44,514 nt of DNA from an uncultured Eubacterium sp. (lineage in GTDB: Bacteria; Bacillota; Clostridia; Peptostreptococcales; Anaerovoracaceae): the NCBI GenBank assembly GCA_937966095.1, contig CALCKF010000088.1, forward strand, positions 1-44,514, read 5' to 3'. Of the stretch, positions 32,614 to 41,678 are shown piece after piece. The position numbers and the translations under genes were made by a program. The notes under the pieces were generated by a model. It was not told where the DNA came from. It did no database searches and saw nothing but the letters and a program-made list of their open reading frames with translations. Every line of letters begins with the position of its first letter. Position 1 is the first letter of the stretch.

Positions 32614-33036
32614 ATGGCAAGGATTGAAGCGGAAAAAAGAGAGCGCATAAGTGAAGTAAAGAAAGGAAAAGAATGCACGGAACTGAAATTCAGATTATCT
32701 ATTCATGGTGAAGACATGCATTATCCGGGTGAGATGATTTCAGGGTGTAAACTTATGGAAAAATGTATCGACTGTTGTACAGAACTGAGCAATATAAGGG
32801 ACAATGGCGACGGCGGTTTATTTGTGAGAACCGAAGGAAATATTCTGAGACCGGTACATATGTTGGATGCAGTAGAAATTGTATGCTGGCTGATCAAAGA
32901 AGGAAACAGATCCCGTTTGTATGGTTATGAGATGTATAAAACTTCCGAATATAACAAGGAAACAGACAGATCAGAGGTTTTTGACGAGCCGATCCTTACT
33001 GTGAAGGGAAATGTTACATTTGTTATCCATAAATAA
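32614..33036 (+). CDS. Hot-dog-fold protein similar to beta-alanyl-CoA (3-aminobutyryl-CoA) ammonia-lyase
   Basis: 140 residues from ATG 32614, which has AAAGGAGGAAAAA; an upstream in-frame start at 32485 would include the sigma-54 promoter. From memory it aligns over most of its length with the Clostridium propionicum beta-alanyl-CoA ammonia-lyase. DMHYPGEMISG corresponds to DAHYTGNLVNG, followed by the shared TEL (E57), a matching central block around GLFVRTEGNILRPVHM and CWLIKEGNRS, and the C-terminal DEPIL. It would remove ammonia from a 3-aminoacyl-CoA to give the 2,3-enoyl-CoA, for example acrylyl-CoA. It is first in an operon with two CoA-transferases, which could supply the CoA thioester. 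Family call good; exact substrate inferred. Confidence 0.75.
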   Translation: MARIEAEKRERISEVKKGKECTELKFRLSIHGEDMHYPGEMISGCKLMEKCIDCCTELSNIRDNGDGGLFVRTEGNILRPVHMLDAVEIVCWLIKEGNRSRLYGYEMYKTSEYNKETDRSEVFDEPILTVKGNVTFVIHK

Positions 33037-33046
33037 GGAGATAAAG

Positions 33047-34240
33047 ATGGCAAAGATATTAGATGGAGTAAGAATTATCGACTTTACAGAGGGGCAGATG
33101 GGAAGTTATGGGACGATGATGCTATGTGATTTTGGCGCTGAAGTTATTAAAATAGAAAATCATAAAAAAGGTGGAGACGAAATACGTAATATATTTCCTA
33201 AAAATGAAAAGGGAAGTGCATATCATGCATATATGAACCGCGGTAAAAAAAGCATATGTGTTGACCGTAAAAGTAAGGAGGGACAACATCTGATACTGGA
33301 TTTAATAAAAACAGCAGATGTCGTATGTGATTCATTTCCTGCCGGAGAACTCGAAAGCTGTGGAATCGGATATGAAGATGCATGCAAGCTAAACCCCGGC
33401 ATAATATATGCATCACATACAGGTTTCGGCAAGACCGGACCGTTAAGCAATACTGCGGGAAGCGATCTGACCGCAGAAGCAATATCAGGACTCATGGATA
33501 TCACAGGCCATGAGGGCTCTCCGCCAACAAAACACGGATCCTGGATGGCAAATCAGTTTGGTGGCGTTTTCTTTGCGATGTCGATAGTATCTGCATTGAT
33601 TGTAAAGGAAGAGACGGGCGAAGGGCAATATATTGATGTGGCTTCATCTGATTGTATGTTTACAGCACTGGAAGATATTCTTGTGAACGAATTGTTCACA
33701 GGAGAAATATTTGAGAGGGAAGGCAATAAATCAAGGGCAATAGCCCCGTATGATACGTTCAAAGTAAAAGACGGATATGTATCGATAGCGGTATCGACAA
33801 ATGCACAATGGTCCAAATTCAGTGAAGCTATGAATATGCCTGAGTTAATGGAAGACCCGCGTTTTAAAACAAATGAAACTCGCGGAGAAAATTATATAAG
33901 TGTGCTTCAGGGAATTTTAAGTGAAAAATTAAAAAATATGACGAGAAATGAGATAGAAAAGACCCTGAGACCGCTCAACATACCAAGCGGACCTGTTCTT
34001 TCCGTTGCAGAAGCATTTGAGAGCAAACAGCTGAATATCAGAAATATGATTGTAGAGATAGAAGACACCTCGCTTGGAAAGATCAAAATGCCGGGTATTC
34101 CCATCAAGATGTCGGGGGTAGACGATATGCCGACTGTTTCAGCACCTGTTTTGGGGGAGAATACGGATTCCGTACTTATACAGTCGGGGTACAGTTTAGA
34201 GGAAATAGTTGAACTGAAAGAAAAAAATATAATTATGTAA
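33047..34240 (+). CDS. CaiB/BaiF (family III) CoA-transferase, first copy
   Basis: 397 residues from ATG 33047, with TAAGGAGATAAAG; the frame's earlier start at 33011 lies inside the lyase gene. The family pattern is clear: GVRIIDFTEGQMGSYGTMMLCDFGAEVIKIE, NRGKKSICVD, SHTGFGKTGPLS, the catalytic D140 in AGSDLTAEAISGLMDITG, and EGQYIDVASSDCMF. The enzyme moves CoA from a donor acyl-CoA to a carboxylic acid through an aspartyl-CoA intermediate. Here the acceptor may be beta-alanine or another 3-amino acid. A close paralogue follows 15 bases later, so the two may form a heteromer or serve different substrates. Confidence 0.92.
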   Translation: MAKILDGVRIIDFTEGQMGSYGTMMLCDFGAEVIKIENHKKGGDEIRNIFPKNEKGSAYHAYMNRGKKSICVDRKSKEGQHLILDLIKTADVVCDSFPAGELESCGIGYEDACKLNPGIIYASHTGFGKTGPLSNTAGSDLTAEAISGLMDITGHEGSPPTKHGSWMANQFGGVFFAMSIVSALIVKEETGEGQYIDVASSDCMFTALEDILVNELFTGEIFEREGNKSRAIAPYDTFKVKDGYVSIAVSTNAQWSKFSEAMNMPELMEDPRFKTNETRGENYISVLQGILSEKLKNMTRNEIEKTLRPLNIPSGPVLSVAEAFESKQLNIRNMIVEIEDTSLGKIKMPGIPIKMSGVDDMPTVSAPVLGENTDSVLIQSGYSLEEIVELKEKNIIM

Positions 34241-34255
34241 TAAAGAGGTATAGAA

Positions 34256-35455
34256 ATGAAAGGACCATTGAACGGCATAACCGTGCTGGATTTTACCCAG
34301 GCTTACAACGGACCGTACGGATCTATGAATCTTGCTGATTATGGTGCGAGGGTTATCAAAGTTGAGCGGATAGAGAGCGGAGATCAGTCAAGATCATGGA
34401 GCCCGTATACGGAAGACGGAGAAAGCGGATATTTTGCGACATATAATCGGAATAAAGAAGGCATAGCGGTAGATCTATCTGAGCCGGAAGGTAAGGAGCT
34501 TATAAAAAGACTGTATAAAAATGTAGATGTTATTTTAGAAAATTTCAAATACGGAACTATGGATAAATTGGGCATAGGATATGAAATCGCAAAAAAAATA
34601 AACCCTGAAATAATATTTGCATCCAGTACGGGATTTGGTCAAACAGGCCCATTGCGCAGAAATACCGCATATGACAATGTGATAGAGAGCATGTGCGGAT
34701 ATATGGACATGACAGGATTTCCGAACGAACCGCCATTGCGCTCAGGTGCATCAGTCGGCGACAGCTTTACTGGGTTGATGGCATCATTTGCTGTTGTTCT
34801 TGCCTGTTATGACAAGAAGAAAACGGGAAAAGGGAAAAGAATAGATGTTTCCATGTTAGACACAATGTTTGCAATACTTGATGATGCCATACTGACTTAT
34901 GCATTGACAGGCGAAACGATGAGAAGGACAGGAAATGCAAAGCCTTATGAACTGGTGCCTTATGATACATATGCTTGCAAAGACGGATTTGTAGCTGTAA
35001 CAGTTACAGAAGAACGTATGTGGCCGTGGTTCTGTGAAGCTATAGGGATGAAAGAGCTGGCTGATGACCCCAGATACATGACCAATGATTTAAGGTGTAA
35101 GAATTTTAAAAGCTTTACCGAACTGATGAAAAAGGTTTTTTCGGAGATGGAAGAAGATTTTATATTAAAGCGCTTTGCTGAAAATCATGTGCCGGCGACA
35201 AGGATTTATGGCCCGCTCGAAGCGATGGAACACCCGCAGTTGTTATCAAGGGATATGGTTATTGAAGTCAATGATAATAATGTGGGAAAGTTTAAAACTT
35301 TCGGGATCCCTGTAAAATATAGCAAAACTGCCGGAGGGATTTTCAAATCTTCTCCAAGACTCGGGGAAGATACAGTTAAAATAATGCAAGAAGCAGGTTA
35401 CAGCTTAAAAGAGATAAAAGAATTGATAGAAAGAAACATCGTAGGGATTAGCTGA
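34256..35455 (+). CDS. CaiB/BaiF (family III) CoA-transferase, second copy
   Basis: 399 residues; AAAGAGGTATAG precedes ATG 34256. It has GITVLDFTQAYNGPYGSMNLADYGARVIKVE, NRNKEGIAVDLS, STGFGQTGPLR and the catalytic D140 in TAYDNVIESMCGYMDMTG. It is a paralogue of the preceding gene, clearly diverged in the substrate loop after D140 (FPNEPPLRSGASVGD against HEGSPPTKHGSWMAN). Both copies keep the catalytic Asp. The sequence difference supports two substrates or roles within one pathway, for example activation of the amino acid and release of the acid product. That division is inference. Confidence 0.92.
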   Translation: MKGPLNGITVLDFTQAYNGPYGSMNLADYGARVIKVERIESGDQSRSWSPYTEDGESGYFATYNRNKEGIAVDLSEPEGKELIKRLYKNVDVILENFKYGTMDKLGIGYEIAKKINPEIIFASSTGFGQTGPLRRNTAYDNVIESMCGYMDMTGFPNEPPLRSGASVGDSFTGLMASFAVVLACYDKKKTGKGKRIDVSMLDTMFAILDDAILTYALTGETMRRTGNAKPYELVPYDTYACKDGFVAVTVTEERMWPWFCEAIGMKELADDPRYMTNDLRCKNFKSFTELMKKVFSEMEEDFILKRFAENHVPATRIYGPLEAMEHPQLLSRDMVIEVNDNNVGKFKTFGIPVKYSKTAGGIFKSSPRLGEDTVKIMQEAGYSLKEIKELIERNIVGIS

Positions 35456-35496
35456 TCAAAATTGTGATTTATTAAATTGAAGAAAGGAAAATAAAA

Positions 35497-36864
35497 ATGG
35501 ATTCAGGTATTTTAACACTGATCCCGCCAATAGTCATAGTTGTTTGGGCGGTAATAACTAAAAAAACGTTTTCGGCTTTAATTATCGGGACAGCTTTGTG
35601 TTATATAATCATGTATGGCGTCAACTTTTTCACACCAGCTGTGGATGGAATGTATGCGGTGCTTATGGATGGCGACACTGTATGGGTGATATGCCTCACA
35701 ATATTTATCGGAGTATTTATACAGCTGGTCACAAATTCTGGAGGAGTTGATGCTCTCACTCAGTATATATTGAGATTTGCAACTAATAGGAGGAGATCTC
35801 TGCTCAGTACTTTTGTTTTAGGCTTATGCTTTTTTATTGGAGACGTATCAAATATAGGAACTGTCGGTGCTGCGATGAAAAAAACCTGCGATCAGAATAA
35901 AGTGCCAAGAGAGGCATTGGCTTATGTACTTGATTCAACGGCAGCTCCTGTATGCATAATGGTTCCGATCAGTTCATGGGGAGTATACTTTGCCGGTATA
36001 TTCATGGCTGAGGAATCATTGAATTTTACCGGAACAGCCATGTCAAATTACGTACATGTCATACCATTTATGTTTTATTCAATGGCGGCTATTCTCGTGG
36101 TAGGGCTTTTCTCGGGAAATATACTTCCGAAGTTTGGCATGATGAAGAAAGCATATGAAAGGGTGGACAACGGCGGAAATGTTTATAGCGATAACAGTGC
36201 ATATCTAAATGAAGGGGAATCAGAAAAAGACGAAATTGATCAGATCCCCGCATGGAAATGCTTGCTTTTTATCATTCCGCTGGTAATACTGGTGATATGG
36301 GCAATAAAAGGTCTGTTTATGGAAGGCGCTATGATTGCTATAGGTGTTATGGCGATCATGTATATTCCTACAAAAATCATGACTTTAAGTGAGTTCTGCA
36401 ATCATTGTATGGCTGGATTCAGAAACATGATATCTCCTATAATAATAATTGTAGGGGCTTTTATGGTAAGGGATGCCCTTGTGGCTATGGGGATGCCTGA
36501 ATATATAAGCGGTGCTGTAGGTGGGATACTTAACCCTATATTTTTCCCTGCAATAGTGTTTGTAGTAGTAGGGGCACTTTCCTTTACGACTGGGAGCAAT
36601 TGGGGAGTGCCTGCCGTTATGGTACCTATTATTGTGCCTTTAGCACTCAGTATCGGATGCGATCCGTATATCATTCTGGCGGCAATCGGATGTGGCGGAT
36701 GCTTTGGAAGCCATGCTTGTTTTTATTCAGATGCAACGGTTTTCACATCTGCTGTTTGCAAGATCGAGAATATGGATCATGCATTATCTCAGCTTCCATA
36801 CTGTTTGTTGTCTGCCGGCTTGGCGACATTAGCATTCATAGTAGCAGGAGTGTTTATTATGTGA
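35497..36864 (+). CDS. NhaC-family antiporter-type transporter
   Basis: 455 residues, about 11 to 12 membrane segments, no cleaved signal peptide. The pattern VLDSTAAPVCIMVPISSWGVYFAGIF and the late TTGSNWGVPAVMVPIIVPLA and GCGGCFGSHACFYSDATVFTSA stretches match the NhaC Na+/H+ antiporter family. Several members exchange organic acids rather than only cations. As last gene of the lyase/CoA-transferase operon it probably carries the substrate in or a product acid out, coupled to Na+ or H+. A terminator follows at 36888. Confidence 0.88.
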   Translation: MDSGILTLIPPIVIVVWAVITKKTFSALIIGTALCYIIMYGVNFFTPAVDGMYAVLMDGDTVWVICLTIFIGVFIQLVTNSGGVDALTQYILRFATNRRRSLLSTFVLGLCFFIGDVSNIGTVGAAMKKTCDQNKVPREALAYVLDSTAAPVCIMVPISSWGVYFAGIFMAEESLNFTGTAMSNYVHVIPFMFYSMAAILVVGLFSGNILPKFGMMKKAYERVDNGGNVYSDNSAYLNEGESEKDEIDQIPAWKCLLFIIPLVILVIWAIKGLFMEGAMIAIGVMAIMYIPTKIMTLSEFCNHCMAGFRNMISPIIIIVGAFMVRDALVAMGMPEYISGAVGGILNPIFFPAIVFVVVGALSFTTGSNWGVPAVMVPIIVPLALSIGCDPYIILAAIGCGGCFGSHACFYSDATVFTSAVCKIENMDHALSQLPYCLLSAGLATLAFIVAGVFIM

Positions 36865-36887
36865 CAGCGTTTGGAGAGATGGACGTT

Positions 36888-36928
36888 AAAGCTATAGTAT
36901 CAGGATCATCTTATACTATAGCTTTTTA
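36888..36928 (+). terminator. Intrinsic terminator after the transporter gene
   Basis: A perfect 13-base stem (AAAGCTATAGTAT / ATACTATAGCTTT) with a 12-base loop; the 3' arm runs into TTTTTATA. It may also serve the converging exporter genes, though its T run is shorter on that strand. Confidence 0.88.
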
Positions 36929-36968
36929 TATTGAAAGACCAGCCTTATAGTGTTGATGCATATATTCT

Positions 36969-37433
36969 CTACCTGTCTTTTCCTGTGATAGAGATCATTT
37001 TGTTTATAAACAGGATTATTACCCCTGTCACAGAGCCCATAGCAAGAAGCCCGGCAGCAATAGCGCCTGCGATCATAAGTGTAAGAGTGCCCGTTGATGC
37101 CATCTGCTCCATGTCATGACTGAGCATGGCCAGCATCGTATAATACAGACCTGATCCCGGGACAAGACAGAGAATACCGGGGATTATGAACATAGTCGAT
37201 GTCTCCCTGAATATTCTGGAGCATATATTACTGAGAAGCCATACTATACATGAAGACAGGAAAGCCGCCAGCACCTGCGACATATCGAAATATATAAAAG
37301 TCTGATAAGACATCCAGCTCAATATGCCGATAGATATGCATATCGGGAATTTTTTCAAAGGGACATTGAAGATTATGCAGAAACCCAATGTGACCATAAG
37401 AGCACATGGTATTTGTACATATAATGATATCAT
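36969..37433 (-). CDS. Threonine/serine exporter, small subunit (ThrE C-terminal / YjjB-like)
   Basis: 154 residues, four to five membrane segments, GGAGGTATAAGCTT before the ATG. Resembles the short partner of split ThrE-type exporters: a hydrophobic protein with FIIPGILCLVPGSGLYYTMLAML, the family's central PG motif, and a glycine/alanine-rich last segment. Its ATG overlaps the upstream gene's stop (ATGA), so the two halves are translationally coupled and almost certainly form one transporter. Confidence 0.85.
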   Translation of the reverse strand: MISLYVQIPCALMVTLGFCIIFNVPLKKFPICISIGILSWMSYQTFIYFDMSQVLAAFLSSCIVWLLSNICSRIFRETSTMFIIPGILCLVPGSGLYYTMLAMLSHDMEQMASTGTLTLMIAGAIAAGLLAMGSVTGVIILFINKMISITGKDR

Positions 37434-38215
37434 AAGCTTATACCTCCGATGATATCCCAGAGCTTCAGTACTACTCCGGCTCCGGCCGCAAGGGACAATG
37501 CTGTAAGCACTGCCTCGATCAGTCTTGATACTCCAGAAAGCATATCGCCCGACAAGAAATCTCTTATAGAGTTAGTGAGAGCTACACCTGGGACAAATAT
37601 CATAAGGGTACCTATTATTATCGGGTCATATGATGCATTGGATATGGAAGAGGCTGCAGTCATTGCGATAAAAGCTGCGAGACCGCAGCAGCAGAAGCCT
37701 GTCACAAAAGAATTGATGTCAAGAAGCTTTAAAAGCACTGCAAACATGTAGCAGGCGGCGCCGGAAAAAACGGCAACCAGCGCATCAATAAAGCTGCCCT
37801 GACACAGGAGACAGAAAGATGATGCAACGATAGCCGCTCCCAATATACGCACGGGAAGAGGATAAGTACTTTTTTTATCTATTTCCTTCAGTATCTTCAT
37901 TCCTTCTTCTACAGAAAGATCTGTGGTTGTGAATTGCCTGGAGAAGTGATTCACCTGAGAAATTTTATTAAGATCTGTGCTTATACCTTTTATTCGTTTT
38001 ATATATGTCTGGGTATCGTCATCTTCGGCACCCTTGTCCAGAGAAACGAATATTCCGGTAGGAGTTGCAAAGACTTCAACATAGCTGATGCCACATGCTT
38101 TGCATATGCGTGTTATCGTATCCTCGACTCTGTAGATTTCTGCACCGCTTTTCATCATTATTTCTCCGGCATATAATGCCAGTATCAGTACTTTTTTCTG
38201 AAATACATTTACCAT
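37430..38215 (-). CDS. Threonine/serine exporter, large subunit (ThrE N-terminal, DUF1212/YjjP-like)
   Basis: 261 residues from ATG 38215, with GCGGGGTC upstream; a longer frame from 38395 has no support. The soluble N-terminus carries the family motif GEIMMKSGAEIYRVEDTITRICKACG and VEVFATPTGIFVSL. It is followed by about five membrane segments with FVPGVALTNSIRDFLSGDMLSG, a conserved motif of the family. Exports threonine, serine or, in some relatives, dicarboxylates, driven by the proton gradient. Split two-gene form, with the partner immediately downstream. Confidence 0.88.
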   Translation of the reverse strand: MVNVFQKKVLILALYAGEIMMKSGAEIYRVEDTITRICKACGISYVEVFATPTGIFVSLDKGAEDDDTQTYIKRIKGISTDLNKISQVNHFSRQFTTTDLSVEEGMKILKEIDKKSTYPLPVRILGAAIVASSFCLLCQGSFIDALVAVFSGAACYMFAVLLKLLDINSFVTGFCCCGLAAFIAMTAASSISNASYDPIIIGTLMIFVPGVALTNSIRDFLSGDMLSGVSRLIEAVLTALSLAAGAGVVLKLWDIIGGISL

Positions 38216-38342
38216 TTTGACCCCGCTTGGAAAAGTGAACAGCTTAACTGATTTCAAATGGATTGATATCATATAAAATGAGTATACGTATATGATGAGT
38301 TTATTATAACAAAGAAAATTGATGTTGTGTTGAATATCGATC

Positions 38343-38406
38343 AATAAAAGATTATAAAAGGAAAACAGGCATTGGATTGAATGTGTGCCTGCCAATACCT
38401 GTTTCC
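38343..38406 (-). terminator. Intrinsic terminator of the saccharopine-dehydrogenase-like gene
   Basis: CCAATACCTGTTTCC (38392-38406) pairs with GGAAAACAGGCATTGG (38360-38375) with one bulge and one G-U. On the minus strand it is followed by TTTTATAATCTTTT. Confidence 0.8.
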
Positions 38407-38439
38407 CGGTCTGGAATAAATGTTGTATGTAATGATTTT

Positions 38440-39663
38440 TTATAAAGGTTTCACTTCAGTTTCAAGAGTTATATCAAGCTTCGCAGCATAATCTATGTAC
38501 TTATCGCATTCCTCATATGTCAGCATATCCGAGGATATCAGCCCTGTCTGAGTATAGTCGTCATTTACGAACATCTTCGTGAACAGTGAACCGCATTGGC
38601 CCGTAAGATATTGTTCTCCGGTTATCCCTGCTCTCTCAAAACTTTCACGGCATCCAGGAGCATAAAGATATGTTTCCACCAGTATCTTTTTTCCGTCTTT
38701 TGTTCCCGTAGCCTCGACCACAAATGCCCCTTCATCTCTCACAAGCCCTTCATCCAGTATTTCCTTTATCTCATCGTGATACTTTGGTGCCGGAGGCAGA
38801 TGCGATACTATTACATCAAATGGTATGAACGTGTGTCCCTTATATGTTTCTTCCTCACGCTTCAATAGCCCTGCTCTGTAAAGGGGTGTAGAAAACTCGA
38901 TGCCAACTCCTCCATATTTGAAGTTTATGTTTTTCGCGCCTTTGAAATGAGTATCCTTATTGAGACCCATGTATACAGTTTCATCATGAGCGTGTTCTAC
39001 AAGTGTGACTTCTCGCTCACATCCCTTGAAGCGCCTCTTGACAGGAAGTGAATGAGGCTCTGTTTCCACCAGCACTCCGTCCTTCAATGCAAATGTCGGA
39101 TCTGTCATATCTGAAAGAGCAGTAAAAGGCGACCACCAGAACGGAAGAAACCTTTTGGCTTCAACCCCTTCGTATACCATCATCAGTATATTGTCGCAGG
39201 TGTCGAGGTATCTCATGGAGCTCTTTGTTGCCACACACATCATACCTGGTGCAGAGCCTGTACCTATGATGGCAGTTTTTCCTATCTCCGCGAATTTCTT
39301 TCCGTACTCGTCATACATAATCTCAACGCATTTAGGCCACCACTCATCAAGTACATCTGTTGCCGCAAAATCCTGATAGTTTGCCTTGACGGCAAGGGCC
39401 GCATCCAGGACATTAGGTGCGAATCTTATCGGCAGGGCATTGACTATAAGATCTACACCCTCTGCTGCCTTTATTATACTGTCTGTATCGTTGGCGTCGA
39501 CATATGTGCCTTCTGCTTTTTTCAGTATCTTTACCAGCTCGTCTACAGCCTTATGATCTGAATCTGCACATATTATTTTGTCGACGTTTGCCTCTTCATC
39601 CATTCTCTGTGCTACTGTAGAGCCCTGAGCTCCCGTTCCCAGCACAAGTATTTTCTTTCCCAT
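38440..39663 (-). CDS. Saccharopine dehydrogenase-like NAD(P)-dependent oxidoreductase
   Basis: 407 residues; GGAGATGAATCAAAA precedes the ATG. Rossmann motif ILVLGTGAQGSTVA (5-18), then CADSDHKAVDEL with the acidic residue that usually selects NAD, and VDLIVNALPIRFAP. The lower domain contains IIGTGSAPGMMCVATK and a long C-terminal catalytic/dimer region. It belongs with saccharopine, lysine or carboxynorspermidine dehydrogenases. Substrate not clear. It lies 27 bases downstream of an APC permease gene, so it likely acts on the amino acid or imine the permease imports. Confidence 0.87.
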   Translation of the reverse strand: MGKKILVLGTGAQGSTVAQRMDEEANVDKIICADSDHKAVDELVKILKKAEGTYVDANDTDSIIKAAEGVDLIVNALPIRFAPNVLDAALAVKANYQDFAATDVLDEWWPKCVEIMYDEYGKKFAEIGKTAIIGTGSAPGMMCVATKSSMRYLDTCDNILMMVYEGVEAKRFLPFWWSPFTALSDMTDPTFALKDGVLVETEPHSLPVKRRFKGCEREVTLVEHAHDETVYMGLNKDTHFKGAKNINFKYGGVGIEFSTPLYRAGLLKREEETYKGHTFIPFDVIVSHLPPAPKYHDEIKEILDEGLVRDEGAFVVEATGTKDGKKILVETYLYAPGCRESFERAGITGEQYLTGQCGSLFTKMFVNDDYTQTGLISSDMLTYEECDKYIDYAAKLDITLETEVKPL

Positions 39664-39690
39664 TTTTGATTCATCTCCTTAATGTTTTTA

Positions 39691-41352
39691 TCAGCTTAAC
39701 TTGTTTTCTTCTTTTTCAACAGCTTTTCCTATAAAAGCGATCACTATTGAGGCTGCTATGAGGGCGAGTCCTCCCCATTTGAGGATATCCAATATAGTAG
39801 GGATTATATCGCCGAAGGTATCGTAGTCTCCAGGACCCCATTCACCATAGTCTATTTCGTACCACTGAAGCCAGAGCTGGCCGAGGAAGGAGAATACACC
39901 CGCAATCAGCAGATATACACTCAGTCTGAAAGTGTCTCTGAATGCCAGTCTTGTTTTTTTATTGAGCGGATGATTCTCAGGATCAGTTTTATACATACCG
40001 CCGTAGATCCATTTGAATATCAGGTATACTATAGGACCGGTTCCTGTTCCTATTATGCCTATGAAGAAGTAGTCTGTTCCGTTTATCAGCAGAGCGATTA
40101 TTGCTATAGCTATAGGGAAACCGCAGTAAAATACCAGACCTGCTTTTCCTCCAGGCATATAATACAATCCTTTTGCTTTTCTGTCCTCAAGAGGATATTT
40201 CTTTCTCAGTTTAATAACCGCTATAGGCAGGATTATGTACAGAGCCAGTATAAATACGACCTCCATGCTCACAAGTGTGGTAAAATCCGACTGTGCCAGT
40301 ATAAGAGTAACTACTGCAAGAGAAAGTATGCCTACGTAAGGAACACCTTTCTTTTTGCTTACTTTTACCAGAAATCTTGGGCAGAGGTTGTCGTCTGCAA
40401 GCACGAAGAAACCTCTGGATCCTGAAGCAAGGTATGTGTTGAATATGGCACACTGAGAGATTATGGCAATGACCAGGAAGATATATCCCCAGGTCTGCCC
40501 CAGATGTGTAGTCAGTATTGTAGCATATCCTACTGATTCGCCGTTGAAACCTCCGTCTGTAGACCAGTTCTCCCATGAACCGGCAGGCATCGATGCAAGA
40601 CCTCCAAGAGTAGGAAGTATATATGTAAGAGCAACCAGAGGCATCGCCAGAAGGAGCCCTTTAGGGATTACCTGAGGATTTTTTACTTCTCCGGCCATAT
40701 TGGAGATGCATTCATATCCACAGTACATCCATACACATATACATATGCCGCCTCCAAGGCTGTCTAACAGGTTGTAATCTGGCGGCATCATAGGATCCAT
40801 AGGGTTGGTTTCCCAGTTAATAAAGCCGACGACTGCAACCAGAGCGAATGCCAGAACTATGAGTACCGAAAGGATAGTGCTTACTTTTTCCACCTCTTTT
40901 ACACCCATGAGGTTTATTACGGTAAATATCAGGATCATACCTATTTTAAGCACGTGTGATGCTGCTTCTGACATAGGTATGAACTGACTGACATATCCGG
41001 CAACAAGTGATACATATACGCCGTTGGTTATATAGGTGGAAACTGTTCCCCACCAGCCCGCCTGGAACCCCCAGAATTCTCCGAAAGCCTCCTTCACCCA
41101 TACGTATACGCCGCCTTCGGAAGGAAGGATGGCACCGCATTCGGCAACCAGATTACTTATAGGGTATGCCCAGATAATAGGGAATATTATCAATAATAGT
41201 AATGTCATACCCGGACCTGCTTCAGGGATCATTTCTTCGATACCGAAGGCACCTGCACCTACCAGGCAGTAGAGCATAAATACTATACCGGCGACCTTGA
41301 CATCATATTTCTTAAGTCCGGCGACGCCGTTAGTTCCGATTTCTTGTTTCAT
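39691..41352 (-). CDS. APC-superfamily amino acid permease
   Basis: 553 residues, 12 to 14 membrane segments; CAGGAGAAGATCAA precedes the ATG. The first segments show GIVFMLYCLVGAGAFGIEEMIPEAGPGMTLL, the glycine-rich helix of the fold, and ECGAILPSEGGVYVWVKEAFGEFWGFQAGWWG. Another conserved block is YCGYECISNMAGEVKNPQVIPKGLLLAMPLV. Imports or exchanges an amino acid or polyamine. It forms a two-gene unit with the saccharopine-dehydrogenase-like gene downstream. The C-terminal extension is longer than in basic family members. Confidence 0.92.
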   Translation of the reverse strand: MKQEIGTNGVAGLKKYDVKVAGIVFMLYCLVGAGAFGIEEMIPEAGPGMTLLLLIIFPIIWAYPISNLVAECGAILPSEGGVYVWVKEAFGEFWGFQAGWWGTVSTYITNGVYVSLVAGYVSQFIPMSEAASHVLKIGMILIFTVINLMGVKEVEKVSTILSVLIVLAFALVAVVGFINWETNPMDPMMPPDYNLLDSLGGGICICVWMYCGYECISNMAGEVKNPQVIPKGLLLAMPLVALTYILPTLGGLASMPAGSWENWSTDGGFNGESVGYATILTTHLGQTWGYIFLVIAIISQCAIFNTYLASGSRGFFVLADDNLCPRFLVKVSKKKGVPYVGILSLAVVTLILAQSDFTTLVSMEVVFILALYIILPIAVIKLRKKYPLEDRKAKGLYYMPGGKAGLVFYCGFPIAIAIIALLINGTDYFFIGIIGTGTGPIVYLIFKWIYGGMYKTDPENHPLNKKTRLAFRDTFRLSVYLLIAGVFSFLGQLWLQWYEIDYGEWGPGDYDTFGDIIPTILDILKWGGLALIAASIVIAFIGKAVEKEENKLS

Positions 41353-41678
41353 TTGATCTTCTCCTGTTCAAAAATAAATAAGAATAAGTCCTCATAAATT
41401 TAAAATACCTTCACCTCGCTTTCCTTAAACAGATCATTATGATATCCGAGATCAGTTTACTGATCATTTCGATATTACAGTAATTTCAGAATATTTCGCA
41501 ATAGCACAATGGTGTTATTTACAAGTGCAAAGCAAAAATATTATAAATATAAAGCAAAAAAATGAAAAAGAGATAAGTTATGAAGTATTTGGGTCATTTC
41601 ATATTGACCGATGCTCTGCCGGATTGTATAATTGTATACAGTAATGCAAAAATACGATGTACAGGAGGTAAAGTTATA
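41353..41678. promoter_or_regulatory. Divergent intergenic region with operator-like palindrome and acn promoter
   Basis: The largest gene-free stretch of the window (326 bases), between the permease (minus) and aconitase (plus). It contains a perfect palindrome GATCAGT-TT-ACTGATC (41450-41465) and a smaller ATCAT-T-ATGAT dyad about 15 bases left of it. A strong sigma-A promoter reading right has TTGACC (41604-41609), a 17-base spacer and TATAAT (41627-41632). I see no gene or RNA element in the remainder, which is AT-rich. The palindrome is a candidate regulator site for either flanking gene. Confidence 0.65.
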
